Shown piece after piece: positions 44,900-54,782 of a stretch of 64,000 nucleotides of DNA. This stretch comes from Blastococcus xanthinilyticus (GTDB lineage: Bacteria > Actinomycetota > Actinomycetes > Mycobacteriales > Geodermatophilaceae). The stretch covers positions 124,001 to 188,000 of the forward strand of contig NZ_VNHW01000011.1 in the NCBI RefSeq assembly GCF_008124835.1, given 5' to 3'. Position numbers and translations under genes: made by a program. The notes under the pieces were generated by a model that was not told the origin of the DNA, made no database searches, and saw only the letters and a list, made by a program, of their open reading frames with translations. Every line of letters starts with the position of its first letter. Position 1 is the first letter of the stretch.

Positions 44900-45678
44900 C
44901 CCAGCAGCATCCCGGCCAGCAGCACCGCGGCCGCGGCCAGGGGCAGGCTGAGCGCCACCGCCCACGCCCCGGGCGCCGCGGCGGACACCGCCCCGGTGGG
45001 CAGCCGGCCGGTGTACCCGCGGCTGAGCATCGCCAGGTGCACCCGCTCACCGCGCTCGTAGGACCGGACGAACAGCGATCCGGCCGTGGCCGCCATGACC
45101 CGCAGCCCGCGCAGGCCCCCGCCGTGGAACCCGCGGGACTCGCGGGCCACCCGCATCCGGTGCAGCTCGCCGCCCACCACGTCGGCGTAGCGGATCATGA
45201 ACATCAGGATCTGCACGAGGACCTGGGGCAGCCGCAGCCGTTCCAGTCCGCGCAGCAGCGCCCGCGGCTCCGTCGTCGCCGAGAGGATCGTGGCGGCGAG
45301 GATCGACAGGGTGGCCTTGGCCAGCAGCCCGCCGCCGGCGGCCAGCCCCGTGCGGGACACCGAGAGGCCGAGCACCTCCACCTGCGGGCCGGCGGCGACG
45401 AACGGCAGCAGGACGGCGAAGGCGACGAAGGGCACCTCGACGACCAGGCCGCGCGCCAGCCGCGCGGGGGAGACCCCGGCGACCGCGGCAGCGGTGAGGA
45501 CGGCGAGCAGGTACCCGGCGTAGGCGGCCGGTGCCCACGGGGCGTGCACCGGCGTGGCCACCACGACCAGGGCGAACGCCAGCACCGACACCAGCTTCAG
45601 GTGCGGCTCGAGCCGGTGGACGGCGCTGGTGCCCGGGACGTACCGGGCGAGGAGCGTGCCGCCGGGACCGGCGCCCAC
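44896..45678 (-). CDS. nikQ: Energy-coupling factor transporter transmembrane protein (NikQ/CbiQ type)
   Basis: A 260-residue membrane protein with five to six helices and the family coupling motifs RVARESRGF and LAMLSRGYTGRLP (A-R-G and S-R-G boxes that contact the ATPase). SAVHRLEPHLKLV is the usual N-terminal segment. It starts at GTG 45678 one base after the nikN stop and shares a four-base overlap with nikO. Confidence 0.92.
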   Translation of the reverse strand: MGAGPGGTLLARYVPGTSAVHRLEPHLKLVSVLAFALVVVATPVHAPWAPAAYAGYLLAVLTAAAVAGVSPARLARGLVVEVPFVAFAVLLPFVAAGPQVEVLGLSVSRTGLAAGGGLLAKATLSILAATILSATTEPRALLRGLERLRLPQVLVQILMFMIRYADVVGGELHRMRVARESRGFHGGGLRGLRVMAATAGSLFVRSYERGERVHLAMLSRGYTGRLPTGAVSAAAPGAWAVALSLPLAAAAVLLAGMLLG

Positions 45679-45679
45679 C

Positions 45680-45991
45680 TCAGCTCCGGTCGGCGGAGCT
45701 GCCGCGCCGGCGCAGGACGAGCGTCAGGCCCCCGGCCAGCGCGAGCGTGACGACCACGCCGATGACCCCGGCCGCGCCGGCGGAGAGGCGGTTCTCCTCG
45801 CCGTCGACGAGGTAGTCGGCCAGCGGGGAGCCCGCGGTGACGCTGTCCTCGGCGGTGTGCGCGAACCCGGCCTCCTCGGCGGCGTGCTCGAGCCCGTCGG
45901 GGGAGCCGCTGGCGTACCAGCTCAGGAAGCCCGCGACGAGCAGCGCCGCGACGAGGCCGGCGAGCCACAGGGTGCGGCCGCGGCGGGTCAC
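45680..45991 (-). CDS. nikN: PDGLE-domain protein (NikN/CbiN-like)
   Basis: A 103-residue protein with an N-terminal and a C-terminal helix, separated by an external loop containing YASGSPDGLEHAAEEAGF, the PDGLE signature, and DYLVDG. In nickel and cobalt ECF systems this component (NikN/CbiN) assists metal loading by the substrate-binding NikM/CbiM. GTG 45991 overlaps the nikM stop (GTGA). Confidence 0.9.
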   Translation of the reverse strand: MTRRGRTLWLAGLVAALLVAGFLSWYASGSPDGLEHAAEEAGFAHTAEDSVTAGSPLADYLVDGEENRLSAGAAGVIGVVVTLALAGGLTLVLRRRGSSADRS

Positions 45992-46692
45992 CGGAGCACC
46001 GTCGCGGCGCCGGTGGGCCGGCCGGCCAGCGGGGTCGCCGTGCGCAGCCGGGCCGCTCCGTGCACGAGGTCGGGGCGCACGGCCAGGACCGCGCCCACCA
46101 CGGCGACGGTGATCGCCGCCTCCCCGAGGCCGATGAGCAGGTGGACCCCGGTCATCGCCGCGGCCACGGTACCGAGCGGGAGGTCGACGCTGCCACCGAT
46201 CGCGAACAGGCCCACGAAGGACAGCGCCGCGACCGGCACGGACAGGAAGGCGGCGATCCCGGTGGCCGCCAGGACGCCGGTCCGGGTCCGCGGCAGCAGC
46301 GCGGCGAGGCCGCGGAAGACGCCGTACCCGACGACGACGGCGAGCAGGGCCATGAGCGTGACGTTGGTGCCGAGCGCGGTGATCCCGCCGTCGGCGAAGA
46401 GGGCGGCCTGCACCAGGAGGACGACGGTCATGCACAGCACCGCGGTCCAGGGCCCGACGAGCACCGCGGTGAGCACCGCGCCGATGAGGTGCCCGCTCAC
46501 CGGCAGCCCGGGGAGCGGGAAGTTCATCATCTGGCCGGCGAAGACGAAGGCCGCGGTGAGCCCGGCCAGCGGTGCGGTGCGGTCGTCGAGCTCCTCCCGG
46601 GCCTTGCGCAGCGCCAGTGCGACGGTGCCGGCCGCCAGCGCGCCGGTGGCGACGGAGGTGGCCGGATCGAGGAAGCCATCGGGTACGTGCAC
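45988..46692 (-). CDS. nikM: Metal-specific ECF S component (NikM/CbiM type)
   Basis: A 234-residue membrane protein with seven or so helices. The N-terminal (M)HVPDGFLDP provides the Met-His N-terminus that binds Ni2+ or Co2+ in this family. This decides the start as GTG 46692 rather than ATG 46713, and the -10 hexamer seven bases upstream agrees. GHLIGAVLTAVLVGPW is the conserved loop. A Nur-like box at the promoter favours nickel over cobalt, but specificity cannot be fixed by sequence. It heads the nikMNQO operon. Confidence 0.92.
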   Translation of the reverse strand: MHVPDGFLDPATSVATGALAAGTVALALRKAREELDDRTAPLAGLTAAFVFAGQMMNFPLPGLPVSGHLIGAVLTAVLVGPWTAVLCMTVVLLVQAALFADGGITALGTNVTLMALLAVVVGYGVFRGLAALLPRTRTGVLAATGIAAFLSVPVAALSFVGLFAIGGSVDLPLGTVAAAMTGVHLLIGLGEAAITVAVVGAVLAVRPDLVHGAARLRTATPLAGRPTGAATVLR

Positions 46693-46699
46693 GCCGCCG

Positions 46700-46705
46700 A
46701 GCTTA
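46700..46705 (-). promoter_or_regulatory. -10 element for nikMNQO (leaderless)
   Basis: TAAGCT on the minus strand ends seven bases before GTG 46692. No ribosome-binding site fits this start. Confidence 0.5.
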
Positions 46706-46722
46706 TTGCACATAGTTCGCAA
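46706..46722. promoter_or_regulatory. Nur-box-like inverted repeat at the nikM promoter
   Basis: TTGCACATAGTTCGCAA is 17 bp with matching TTGC and GCAA ends. That is the length and end pattern I recall for the Streptomyces Nur box (tTGCaa-N5-ttGCAA). It abuts the -10 element, so a metal-loaded Fur-family repressor would block transcription. Confidence 0.5.
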
Positions 46723-46795
46723 CTGGCTCGTCGCACCCCGCGGCACCGGCCGCCGCAACACGCCCGCAACGCGGAGCGGGACACGCGGGCAGGAG

Positions 46796-46834
46796 TTCAC
46801 GGCGCCGAAACGTGGCGGCGAAGCCGCCGGAAAC
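46796..46834 (+). promoter_or_regulatory. Possible GlnR-binding half-sites upstream of amt
   Basis: TTCAC (46796-46800), six bases, then GAAAC (46807-46811) matches the gTnAc-n6-GaAAc layout of actinobacterial GlnR boxes. Another GAAAC is at 46830-46834, one base off ideal phasing. A further CCCAC-n6-GAAAC lies at 46876-46891 next to the ribosome-binding site. Confidence 0.35.
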
Positions 46835-46906
46835 ACGGTCCCGGCACGGTGAACGCCACTCGACACCCAGGGTCGCCCACGACCCCGAAACCTTCAGGAG
46901 GTTGCC

Positions 46907-48591
<1,685 letters not shown>

Positions 48592-48670
48592 CCCGACGCC
48601 GGGCTGACACGTCGGCCGGGGTGGTGGGAGCACCCGCCGCCCCGGCCGACTCCCGTTCCGGCCCTGCGCG

Positions 48671-48736
48671 GGACCACCAGCGCAGGACCACCAGGCGCAG
48701 GACCACCAGGCGCAGGACCACCAGGCGCAGGACCAC
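48671..48736 (+). repeat. 15-bp tandem repeat upstream of glnD
   Basis: Three exact units of GGACCACCAGGCGCA (48685-48699, 48700-48714, 48715-48729) are preceded by a 14-bp variant (48671-48684) and followed by a partial unit (48730-48736). The array ends 14 bp before the glnD GTG. Read in the glnB/glnD frame each unit encodes Gly-Pro-Pro-Gly-Ala, but no start codon is visible in that frame. Confidence 0.9.
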
Positions 48737-48750
48737 ATCGAGGGGGAGCC

Positions 48751-51120
48751 GTGCTGGACACCGGGGCACTGCCCGGCCTGGGCCGGGCCGCGCGGGTCGC
48801 GGCCCTGGACGACTGGCTCGCCGGGCTGCTCGCCGATGCCGTCGCCGGCACGCCGCCGCCGCGGGCCCGCCGCGGCGGGCCCCCGCCGCGCACCGGCACC
48901 GACGGGCTGGCCCTGGTCGCGGTCGGCAGCCTCGGGCGCCGGGAGCTGCCGCCGCACGGCGACCTGGACCTGGTGCTGGTCCACGAGGACCGTCCGGAGA
49001 TCGCCGCGATCGCCGACGCGCTGTGGTACCCGGTCTGGGACGCGGGCCTGCGCCTGGACCACTCGGTGCGCTCGGTCGCCGAGGCCGTCACGGTCGCCTC
49101 GACCGACGCCAAGGCCGGCCTTGGCCTGCTCGACGCCCGGCTGGTGGCCGGGGACGCCGAGCTCGCCGCCCGGCTGCGCTCGGCGACCCTGGCCAGCTGG
49201 CGGCAGTCGGCCGCCCGTCTGCTGCCGCAGCTGCGCGACCTGCGCCGGGAGCGGGCCCGGCGGCTGGGCGAGCTCGCCTTCCTGCTCGAGCCGGACCTCA
49301 AGGAGGCCTACGGCGGGCTGCGCGAGGGGCAGGTGCTGCGGGCGGCGGCCGCCGCCCAGCTCGCCGACGAGCCCAGCGCCGAGGCCGAGGAGGCCTACGC
49401 CCTGCTGCTCGACGTGCGCGACGAGCTGCGCCGGCGGTCCGGGCGCCCCTCCGACGTCCTGGTGCGCCAGGAGCAGCGGGCGGTCGCCGCGACGCTGGGC
49501 TTCGCCGACGAGGACGTGCTGCTGCGCGAGGTGAGCCTGGCCGGCCGGCGGCTGGCGTTCGTCGCCGACGAGACCTGGCGCCGGGTGGAGGCCGCGCTGG
49601 TGCGCCGGCCGCGCGGCCGGTACCGCCGGGTGCGCCGCGAGCCGCTGGCCGAGGGCGTCGTCCGGCAGGGCGACGAGGTGGTCCTCGCCCGCGACGCGCG
49701 GCCCGCGACCGATCCGGGGCTGGTGCTGCGCGCCGCCGCGGCGGCGGCCCGGGCCGACCTGCTGCTCTCGCCCTACACGCTCAAGGTCCTCGCGGTGCAC
49801 AGCCCGCCGCTGCCCGAACCCTGGCCGCCGGAGGCGCGCTGGTCCTTCCTGCGGGTGCTGGCCAGCGGCCGGTCCGCGGTCCCGGTGCTGGAGCAGCTGG
49901 ACCAGGAGGGCCTGCTCTCCCGGATCCTGCCCGAGTGGGACCGGGTGCGGTCGCTGCCCCAGCGCCACCCCTGGCACCGGTACACCGTCGACCGGCACCT
50001 CATCGAGGCCGCCGCGGCCGCGGCCGAGCTGACCCGCGACGTCGACCGCCCCGATCTGCTCCTCGTGGCCGCCCTGCTGCACGACATCGGCAAGGGGTGG
50101 CCCGGTGACCACAGCGTGGTCGGCGAGCCCGTCGCGGCCGAGATCGCGGCGCGGATGGGCTTCACCGCCACCGACGTCACCGTGGTCGCCACGCTCGTGC
50201 GCCACCACCTGCTGCTGCCGGCGACCGCGACCCGGCGGGACATCGACGACCCCGCGACCATCGAGCGGGTCGCCGCCACCATCGGGCACGACGCCTCGGT
50301 GCTCCAGCTGCTGCACGCCCTGGCCCAGGCCGACGGCGCGGCCACCAGCGCCTCGGCGTGGTCGCCGTGGAAGGCGCACCTGGTCGCGGCGCTGGTCGCC
50401 CGGGTGCAGGCGCGGCTCGGCGGTCCGCAGCTGGCCGAGCCCGAGCCGGTGCTGCACCCGGCGCAGGCGACGGCGACCGTGCCCGCCCCCGGGGTCCCCG
50501 CCGGGAGCCGCGGGGTGACCGTGGGCCTCGAGGAGGTCGCCGACGGGCAGCAGGTGACCATCGGCGCCCCCGACCGCCCCGGGCTGCTCAGCACCTGCGC
50601 CGGCGTCCTGGCGCTCAACCAGCTCGACGTGCGCGCGGCGAAGCTGACCGTCGTCGACGGCTACGGCACCAGCGTCTTCGCGGTCCGACCCCGCTTCGGC
50701 CGGGCGCCGGTGCCGGAGATCCTGGCCGACGGCGTCCGCGCCGCCCTGGAGGGGACGCTGTCGCTGTCCGAGCGGCTGCGGCAGCGCGAGGCCGACTACC
50801 GCCAGGAGACGAGGTCGGCGCCGCCGCGGATCTCCTGGCACAACCACGAGGTCAGCGGCAGCGCCACCGGCATCGTCGAGGTGCGCGCCGGTGACCGGGC
50901 CGGGCTGCTCTACCGGCTGACCGCGGCGATCGCGGGGGAGGGGCTCGACGTCACCGGCGCCCGCATCGAGACCCTGGGCGCCGACGCGGTCGACTGCTTC
51001 TACGTGTGCAACCCGTCGGGCTCCCCGGTGGACGCCGGTCAGCGGGAGCGGGTCGAGGCGGCGCTGGTCGCGGCGACGCGGGGCGGCGCGGTGACGGTGG
51101 GGCCCGACACGCCGTCCTGA
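48751..51120 (+). CDS. glnD: Protein-PII nucleotidyltransferase/deadenylylase GlnD
   Basis: A 789-residue bifunctional enzyme that modifies and demodifies P-II. The N-terminal nucleotidyltransferase domain has VAVGSLGRRELPPHGDLDLVLV (GS and DxD). A helical linker and an HD phosphohydrolase domain (LLLVAALLHDIGKGWPGDHS, then VRHHLLLP) follow, and two C-terminal ACT domains (ITIGAPDRPGLLSTCA-type and VEVRAGDRAGLLYRLTAAIA) sense glutamine. In actinobacteria the reaction is usually adenylylation. GAGGGGGAG lies just upstream of the GTG. Confidence 0.95.
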   Translation: MLDTGALPGLGRAARVAALDDWLAGLLADAVAGTPPPRARRGGPPPRTGTDGLALVAVGSLGRRELPPHGDLDLVLVHEDRPEIAAIADALWYPVWDAGLRLDHSVRSVAEAVTVASTDAKAGLGLLDARLVAGDAELAARLRSATLASWRQSAARLLPQLRDLRRERARRLGELAFLLEPDLKEAYGGLREGQVLRAAAAAQLADEPSAEAEEAYALLLDVRDELRRRSGRPSDVLVRQEQRAVAATLGFADEDVLLREVSLAGRRLAFVADETWRRVEAALVRRPRGRYRRVRREPLAEGVVRQGDEVVLARDARPATDPGLVLRAAAAAARADLLLSPYTLKVLAVHSPPLPEPWPPEARWSFLRVLASGRSAVPVLEQLDQEGLLSRILPEWDRVRSLPQRHPWHRYTVDRHLIEAAAAAAELTRDVDRPDLLLVAALLHDIGKGWPGDHSVVGEPVAAEIAARMGFTATDVTVVATLVRHHLLLPATATRRDIDDPATIERVAATIGHDASVLQLLHALAQADGAATSASAWSPWKAHLVAALVARVQARLGGPQLAEPEPVLHPAQATATVPAPGVPAGSRGVTVGLEEVADGQQVTIGAPDRPGLLSTCAGVLALNQLDVRAAKLTVVDGYGTSVFAVRPRFGRAPVPEILADGVRAALEGTLSLSERLRQREADYRQETRSAPPRISWHNHEVSGSATGIVEVRAGDRAGLLYRLTAAIAGEGLDVTGARIETLGADAVDCFYVCNPSGSPVDAGQRERVEAALVAATRGGAVTVGPDTPS

Positions 51121-51204
51121 GGTTCCCGGTTCTGTCGCAGGTGCGTGCGACCGTCGACGGGAGAACGGGGACGGACCGGTCCCCTCTGCCGAGAGGAGCC
51201 TCCC

Positions 51205-51396
51205 GTGGACAGCCACCAGTGGCCCTGCCCCTCCTGCGGGGACGACCGCGACTTCGTGCAGCCGCCGTGCGTCGACGGGCACACCGCGGACGGCGGGGAG
51301 TGCCCCGAGTGGGCCTGCGCCGACTGCGGCGCCGCCGTGGTCGGCGGGAGCACCGCCGTCGCGCCGGTCGCGGCGCGGCTGGCCCGCGCGGCCTGA
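51205..51396 (+). CDS. Small zinc-ribbon-like protein
   Basis: A 63-residue protein with three cysteine pairs or singles: CPSCGDDRDF, QPPCVDGH and ECPEWACADCG, an arrangement that could fold one zinc ribbon. The first in-frame start with a ribosome-binding site is GTG 51205 (GAGAGGAG at 51191-51198). Function is unknown. It lies alone between glnD and the ffh promoter. Confidence 0.75.
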   Translation: MDSHQWPCPSCGDDRDFVQPPCVDGHTADGGECPEWACADCGAAVVGGSTAVAPVAARLARAA

Positions 51397-51416
51397 ACCG
51401 CGTCGCGGTTCCCCGA

Positions 51417-51422
51417 TACCCT
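51417..51422 (+). promoter_or_regulatory. -10 element for ffh
   Basis: TACCCT fits TANNNT about 50 bases before the ffh start, giving a leader that contains GAGGA at 51463-51467. Confidence 0.35.
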
Positions 51423-51473
51423 GGCTGTCAGGTGGCGCGGCGAGCCCGCGCCCGTGACTGCTGAGGACGTGCT

Positions 51474-53051
51474 GTGTTCGAGACCCTCTCCGACCGCCTC
51501 GACAAGGTCTTCACCGGCCTTCGGGGCAAGGGTCGGCTCTCCGACGCCGACATCGACGCGACGGCGCGCGAGATCCGCATCGCGCTGCTGGAGGCCGACG
51601 TCGCGCTGCCGGCCGTGCGCGCGTTCATCACCGCGGTCAAGGAGCGCGCCCGCGGTGCGGACGTCTCCCAGGCGCTGAACCCGGCGCAGCAGGTCATCAA
51701 GATCGTCAACGAGGAGCTCATCCAGATCCTCGGGGGCGAGACCCGCCGCATCCGGCTGGCCAAGACCTCGCCGACGGTGATCATGCTCGCCGGTCTGCAG
51801 GGTGCCGGTAAGACGACGCTCGCCGGCAAGCTGGGCCGGTGGCTCAAGTCGCAGGGCCACGCGCCGCTGCTCGTGGCCGCCGACCTCCAGCGGCCGAACG
51901 CCGTCAACCAGCTGTCGATCGTGGCCGGTCAGGCCGGGGTCGACGTCTTCGCCCCCGAGCCGGGCAACGGCGTCGGCGACCCGGTCCAGGTGGCGCGCGA
52001 GTCCATCGAGCACGCCCGCCGGACCATGCACGACGTCGTCGTCGTCGACACCGCTGGCCGGCTCGGCATCGACGCCGAGCTCATGGAGCAGGCGGCCGAC
52101 ATCCGCGACGCCGTCAGCCCCGACGAGACCCTCTTCGTCGTCGACGCGATGATCGGTCAGGACGCGGTCACCACCGCCCAGGCGTTCCAGGAGGGCGTCG
52201 GCTTCTCCGGCGTCGTGCTCACCAAGCTCGACGGTGACGCCCGCGGTGGTGCGGCCCTCTCGGTGCGGTACGTGACCGGCCAGCCGATCATGTTCGCCTC
52301 CACCGGCGAGAAGCTCACCGACTTCGACGTCTTCCACCCGGAGCGGATGGCCTCGCGCATCCTCGGGATGGGCGACGTGCTCACCCTCATCGAGCAGGCC
52401 GAGCAGGCCTTCGACGCCGACCAGGCCGAGAAGATGGCCGGCAAGCTCGCCTCCCGCGAGGGCTTCACGCTCGAGGACTTCCTCGAGCAGATGATGGCGA
52501 TCCGCAAGATGGGCCCGATCGCCAACCTGCTCGGCATGCTGCCCGGCGCGGGGCAGATGAAGGAGCAGCTCAAGCAGATCGACGACCGCGACCTGGACCG
52601 CACCGCGGCCATCATCCGGTCGATGACGCCGCAGGAGCGGGTCAACTCCAAGATCATCAACTCGTCGCGGCGGGTGCGCATCGCCAACGGTTCCGGCGTC
52701 ACCGTCACCGAGGTCAACCAGCTGCTGGAGCGCTTCGCCCAGGCCCAGAAGATGATGGGGCAGATGGCCGGCAGCATGGGGCTGCCCGGCATGGGGCCCA
52801 TGTCCAAGAAGGCGCGCGGCCGTCAGCAGCAGGCCCAGGCGCGAGGCAAGGGCAAGAAGGGCAAGGGCAAGGCGAAGGGCGGTCCGGCCCGCCGTCCCGT
52901 CGGCGCCCCCGGCCTGCCCCCGGGCGCCGGCAACACCTTCGGGGCCAACCCATTCGGCGGCGGGATGCCTGGCCTCCCCCCGGGCCAGGGCATGCCCGAT
53001 CTCACCAAGCTGAACTTCGACCAGCTGAAGGACGAGCGGCCCGGCCGCTGA
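51474..53051 (+). CDS. ffh: Signal recognition particle protein Ffh
   Basis: A 525-residue SRP54 GTPase. The N-domain is followed by the G-domain with GLQGAGKTT (107-115), AADLQRPNAVNQL, DTAGRLG (from 192) and TKLDGDARGGAALS. The M-domain holds the methionine-rich signal-peptide groove and RNA-binding RRVRIANGSGVTVTEVNQL. The last 90 residues are a Lys/Gly/Pro-rich tail longer than in E. coli. GTG 51474 has GAGGA at a six-base spacing. Partner FtsY is encoded upstream. Confidence 0.97.
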   Translation: MFETLSDRLDKVFTGLRGKGRLSDADIDATAREIRIALLEADVALPAVRAFITAVKERARGADVSQALNPAQQVIKIVNEELIQILGGETRRIRLAKTSPTVIMLAGLQGAGKTTLAGKLGRWLKSQGHAPLLVAADLQRPNAVNQLSIVAGQAGVDVFAPEPGNGVGDPVQVARESIEHARRTMHDVVVVDTAGRLGIDAELMEQAADIRDAVSPDETLFVVDAMIGQDAVTTAQAFQEGVGFSGVVLTKLDGDARGGAALSVRYVTGQPIMFASTGEKLTDFDVFHPERMASRILGMGDVLTLIEQAEQAFDADQAEKMAGKLASREGFTLEDFLEQMMAIRKMGPIANLLGMLPGAGQMKEQLKQIDDRDLDRTAAIIRSMTPQERVNSKIINSSRRVRIANGSGVTVTEVNQLLERFAQAQKMMGQMAGSMGLPGMGPMSKKARGRQQQAQARGKGKKGKGKAKGGPARRPVGAPGLPPGAGNTFGANPFGGGMPGLPPGQGMPDLTKLNFDQLKDERPGR

Positions 53052-53059
53052 GGCGGTCC

Positions 53060-53662
53060 GTGCTCCCGCGGGATCCTGCCCCGGTGACGTCGGTGGGGCG
53101 GGGGGCCTCGCCTCGCGTGCTGGTGCTCAACGGGGGCTCCAGCTCGGGGAAGTCCTCGGTGGCGCGGGAGCTGCAGACCGTGCTCGACGGGGTGTGGCTG
53201 CGGCTCGGTGTCGACACCCTGGTCGGGGCGCTGCCCCCGGCGCTCCTCGCCGGCGACGGCCTGCTCCTGGGGGACGGCGGTGCGGTCGGCGTCGGCGACG
53301 GCTTCGTGGCCGTGGAGGACCTCTGGATGGGTGGGGTCGCGCGCATGGCGGAGCTGGGCGCCCGGATCCTCGTCGAGGACAACTTCGTGAGCGGCCCGAG
53401 CGCCCAGGAGCGGTGGCGCGGCGCGCTGGCCCGGGTCCCCGTGGGGTGGATCGGCGTGCACTGCGATCCGGTGACCGCCGCCGACCGGGAGCGCCGCCGG
53501 GGCGACCGGACTTCCGGGATGGCGCTCGCGCAGGCCCGGGCGGTGCACACCGGGATCCGCTACGACCTCGAGGTCGACACGACGACGGAACCCGCTGTCG
53601 CGGTGGCCGGCCGCATTCGGCGACACTTCTTCGCCATGCAGGCTGCTGGAGGGACGTCGTGA
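53060..53662 (+). CDS. Chloramphenicol phosphotransferase-like kinase
   Basis: A 200-residue P-loop kinase closely patterned on Streptomyces venezuelae chloramphenicol 3-O-phosphotransferase: VLVLNGGSSSGKSSVARELQ (Walker A), LGVDTLVGALPP with the Asp matching the proposed catalytic base, ILVEDNFVSGPSAQERWR, GVHCDPVTAADRE-RRRGDR and VHTGIRYDLEVDTT. Activity on chloramphenicol is not assured; many homologues have unknown substrates. GTG 53060 or GTG 53084 may be the start. The stop overlaps the amidohydrolase start, so the two proteins may act in one pathway. Confidence 0.85.
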   Translation: MLPRDPAPVTSVGRGASPRVLVLNGGSSSGKSSVARELQTVLDGVWLRLGVDTLVGALPPALLAGDGLLLGDGGAVGVGDGFVAVEDLWMGGVARMAELGARILVEDNFVSGPSAQERWRGALARVPVGWIGVHCDPVTAADRERRRGDRTSGMALAQARAVHTGIRYDLEVDTTTEPAVAVAGRIRRHFFAMQAAGGTS

Positions 53663-54762
53663 CCGCCATCGGAGGAGACCAGCTCCCGTCGCTGCACCTG
53701 TCCGGGGTGGTGCTCCCCGAGGGCGAGCACCGCGACGTCTGGGTGCGCGGGGGCCGGTTCACGTTCGAGCCGGTGCCGGGCGCGGAGACGGTGAGCCGGA
53801 GTGGCTGGCTGGTGCCGGGCCTGGTCGACGCGCACTGCCACGTGGGCATCGCGCGCGGCGGTGGCCACGTCGAGGACCTCGCGCACGCGCGCACCCAGGC
53901 GCTCGCCGAGCGTGCGGCCGGGGTCCTCGCGCTGCGCGACTGCGGCTCCCCGGTGGACACCCGCGCGCTGGACGACGACCCGGAGCTGCCGACGATCATC
54001 CGCGCCGGGCGGCACATCGCCCGCACCCGCCGGTACATCCCCGGGCTCGCCGTCGAGATCGAGCCCGACGACCTGGTGGCGCAGATCCGGCTGCAGGCCC
54101 GCCGGGGCGACGGCTGGGTGAAGCTCGTGGGTGACTGGATCGACCGGTCGGTCGGCGACCTGGCCCCCGAGTGGCCGGCCGACGCGCTGGCGGCGGCGAT
54201 CGCGGCCGCGCACGAGGAGGGCGCGCGGGTCACCGCGCACACCTTCGGCACCGATGCGCTGCCCGGGCTGATCGAGGCGGGGATCGACTGCATCGAGCAC
54301 GGCACCGGGCTGACCGAGGAGCTGATCGGCGAGATGGCCCGTCGTGGCACCGCCGTCGTCCCGACGCTGGTGAACGTCGAGAACTTCCCCGGTTTCGCGA
54401 CCGCGGGGGAGAAGAAGTTCCCCGCCTACGCCAGCACGATGCGCCGCCTCCACGCCGGCTCCGGCGCCGTGGTGCGGGCCGCCTTCGAGGCCGGCGTCCC
54501 GGTGTTCGCCGGCACCGACGCCGGCGGCGGCATCGACCACGGCGTCATCGCCGACGAGATCCGGGCGCTGTGCGACGCCGGCATCCCCGCCGAGGCGGCG
54601 CTGGCCGCGGGCTCCTGGAGGGCGCGCGAGTGGCTGGGCTTGCGGGGGATCGAGGAGGGGGCGCAGGCCGACGTCGTCGTCTACGACGCCGACCCCCGAG
54701 CCGACCTGGACGCGTTGCAGCGACCGCAGCGGACGATCCTGCGCGGCCGGGTCGTCGGGTGA
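53659..54762 (+). CDS. Amidohydrolase family protein
   Basis: A 367-residue TIM-barrel metal hydrolase. The barrel begins with GWLVPGLVDAHCHVGIARGG (HxH metal site), then VTAHTFGTDAL and IEHGTGL (metal His residues), and VFAGTDAGGGIDHG (catalytic Asp). GAQADVVVYDADPRADL closes the small beta-sandwich domain, as in imidazolonepropionase-like enzymes. The substrate is unknown. In Mycobacterium the gene after ffh (Rv2915c) is also an amidohydrolase, so this position is ancestral; the kinase-like gene between is the variable part. Confidence 0.9.
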   Translation: MTAIGGDQLPSLHLSGVVLPEGEHRDVWVRGGRFTFEPVPGAETVSRSGWLVPGLVDAHCHVGIARGGGHVEDLAHARTQALAERAAGVLALRDCGSPVDTRALDDDPELPTIIRAGRHIARTRRYIPGLAVEIEPDDLVAQIRLQARRGDGWVKLVGDWIDRSVGDLAPEWPADALAAAIAAAHEEGARVTAHTFGTDALPGLIEAGIDCIEHGTGLTEELIGEMARRGTAVVPTLVNVENFPGFATAGEKKFPAYASTMRRLHAGSGAVVRAAFEAGVPVFAGTDAGGGIDHGVIADEIRALCDAGIPAEAALAAGSWRAREWLGLRGIEEGAQADVVVYDADPRADLDALQRPQRTILRGRVVG

Positions 54763-54782
54763 GGTCGTTGCAGTCGCTGTAG

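Noticed and set aside
46693-46906. Cobalamin or NiCo riboswitch upstream of nikM
   Set aside because: The nikM start is only seven bases from its -10 element, leaving no leader, and no conserved riboswitch core was seen.
48671-48736. Short tandem repeats considered as a CRISPR array
   Set aside because: Units are contiguous 15-mers with no spacers and no cas genes nearby.
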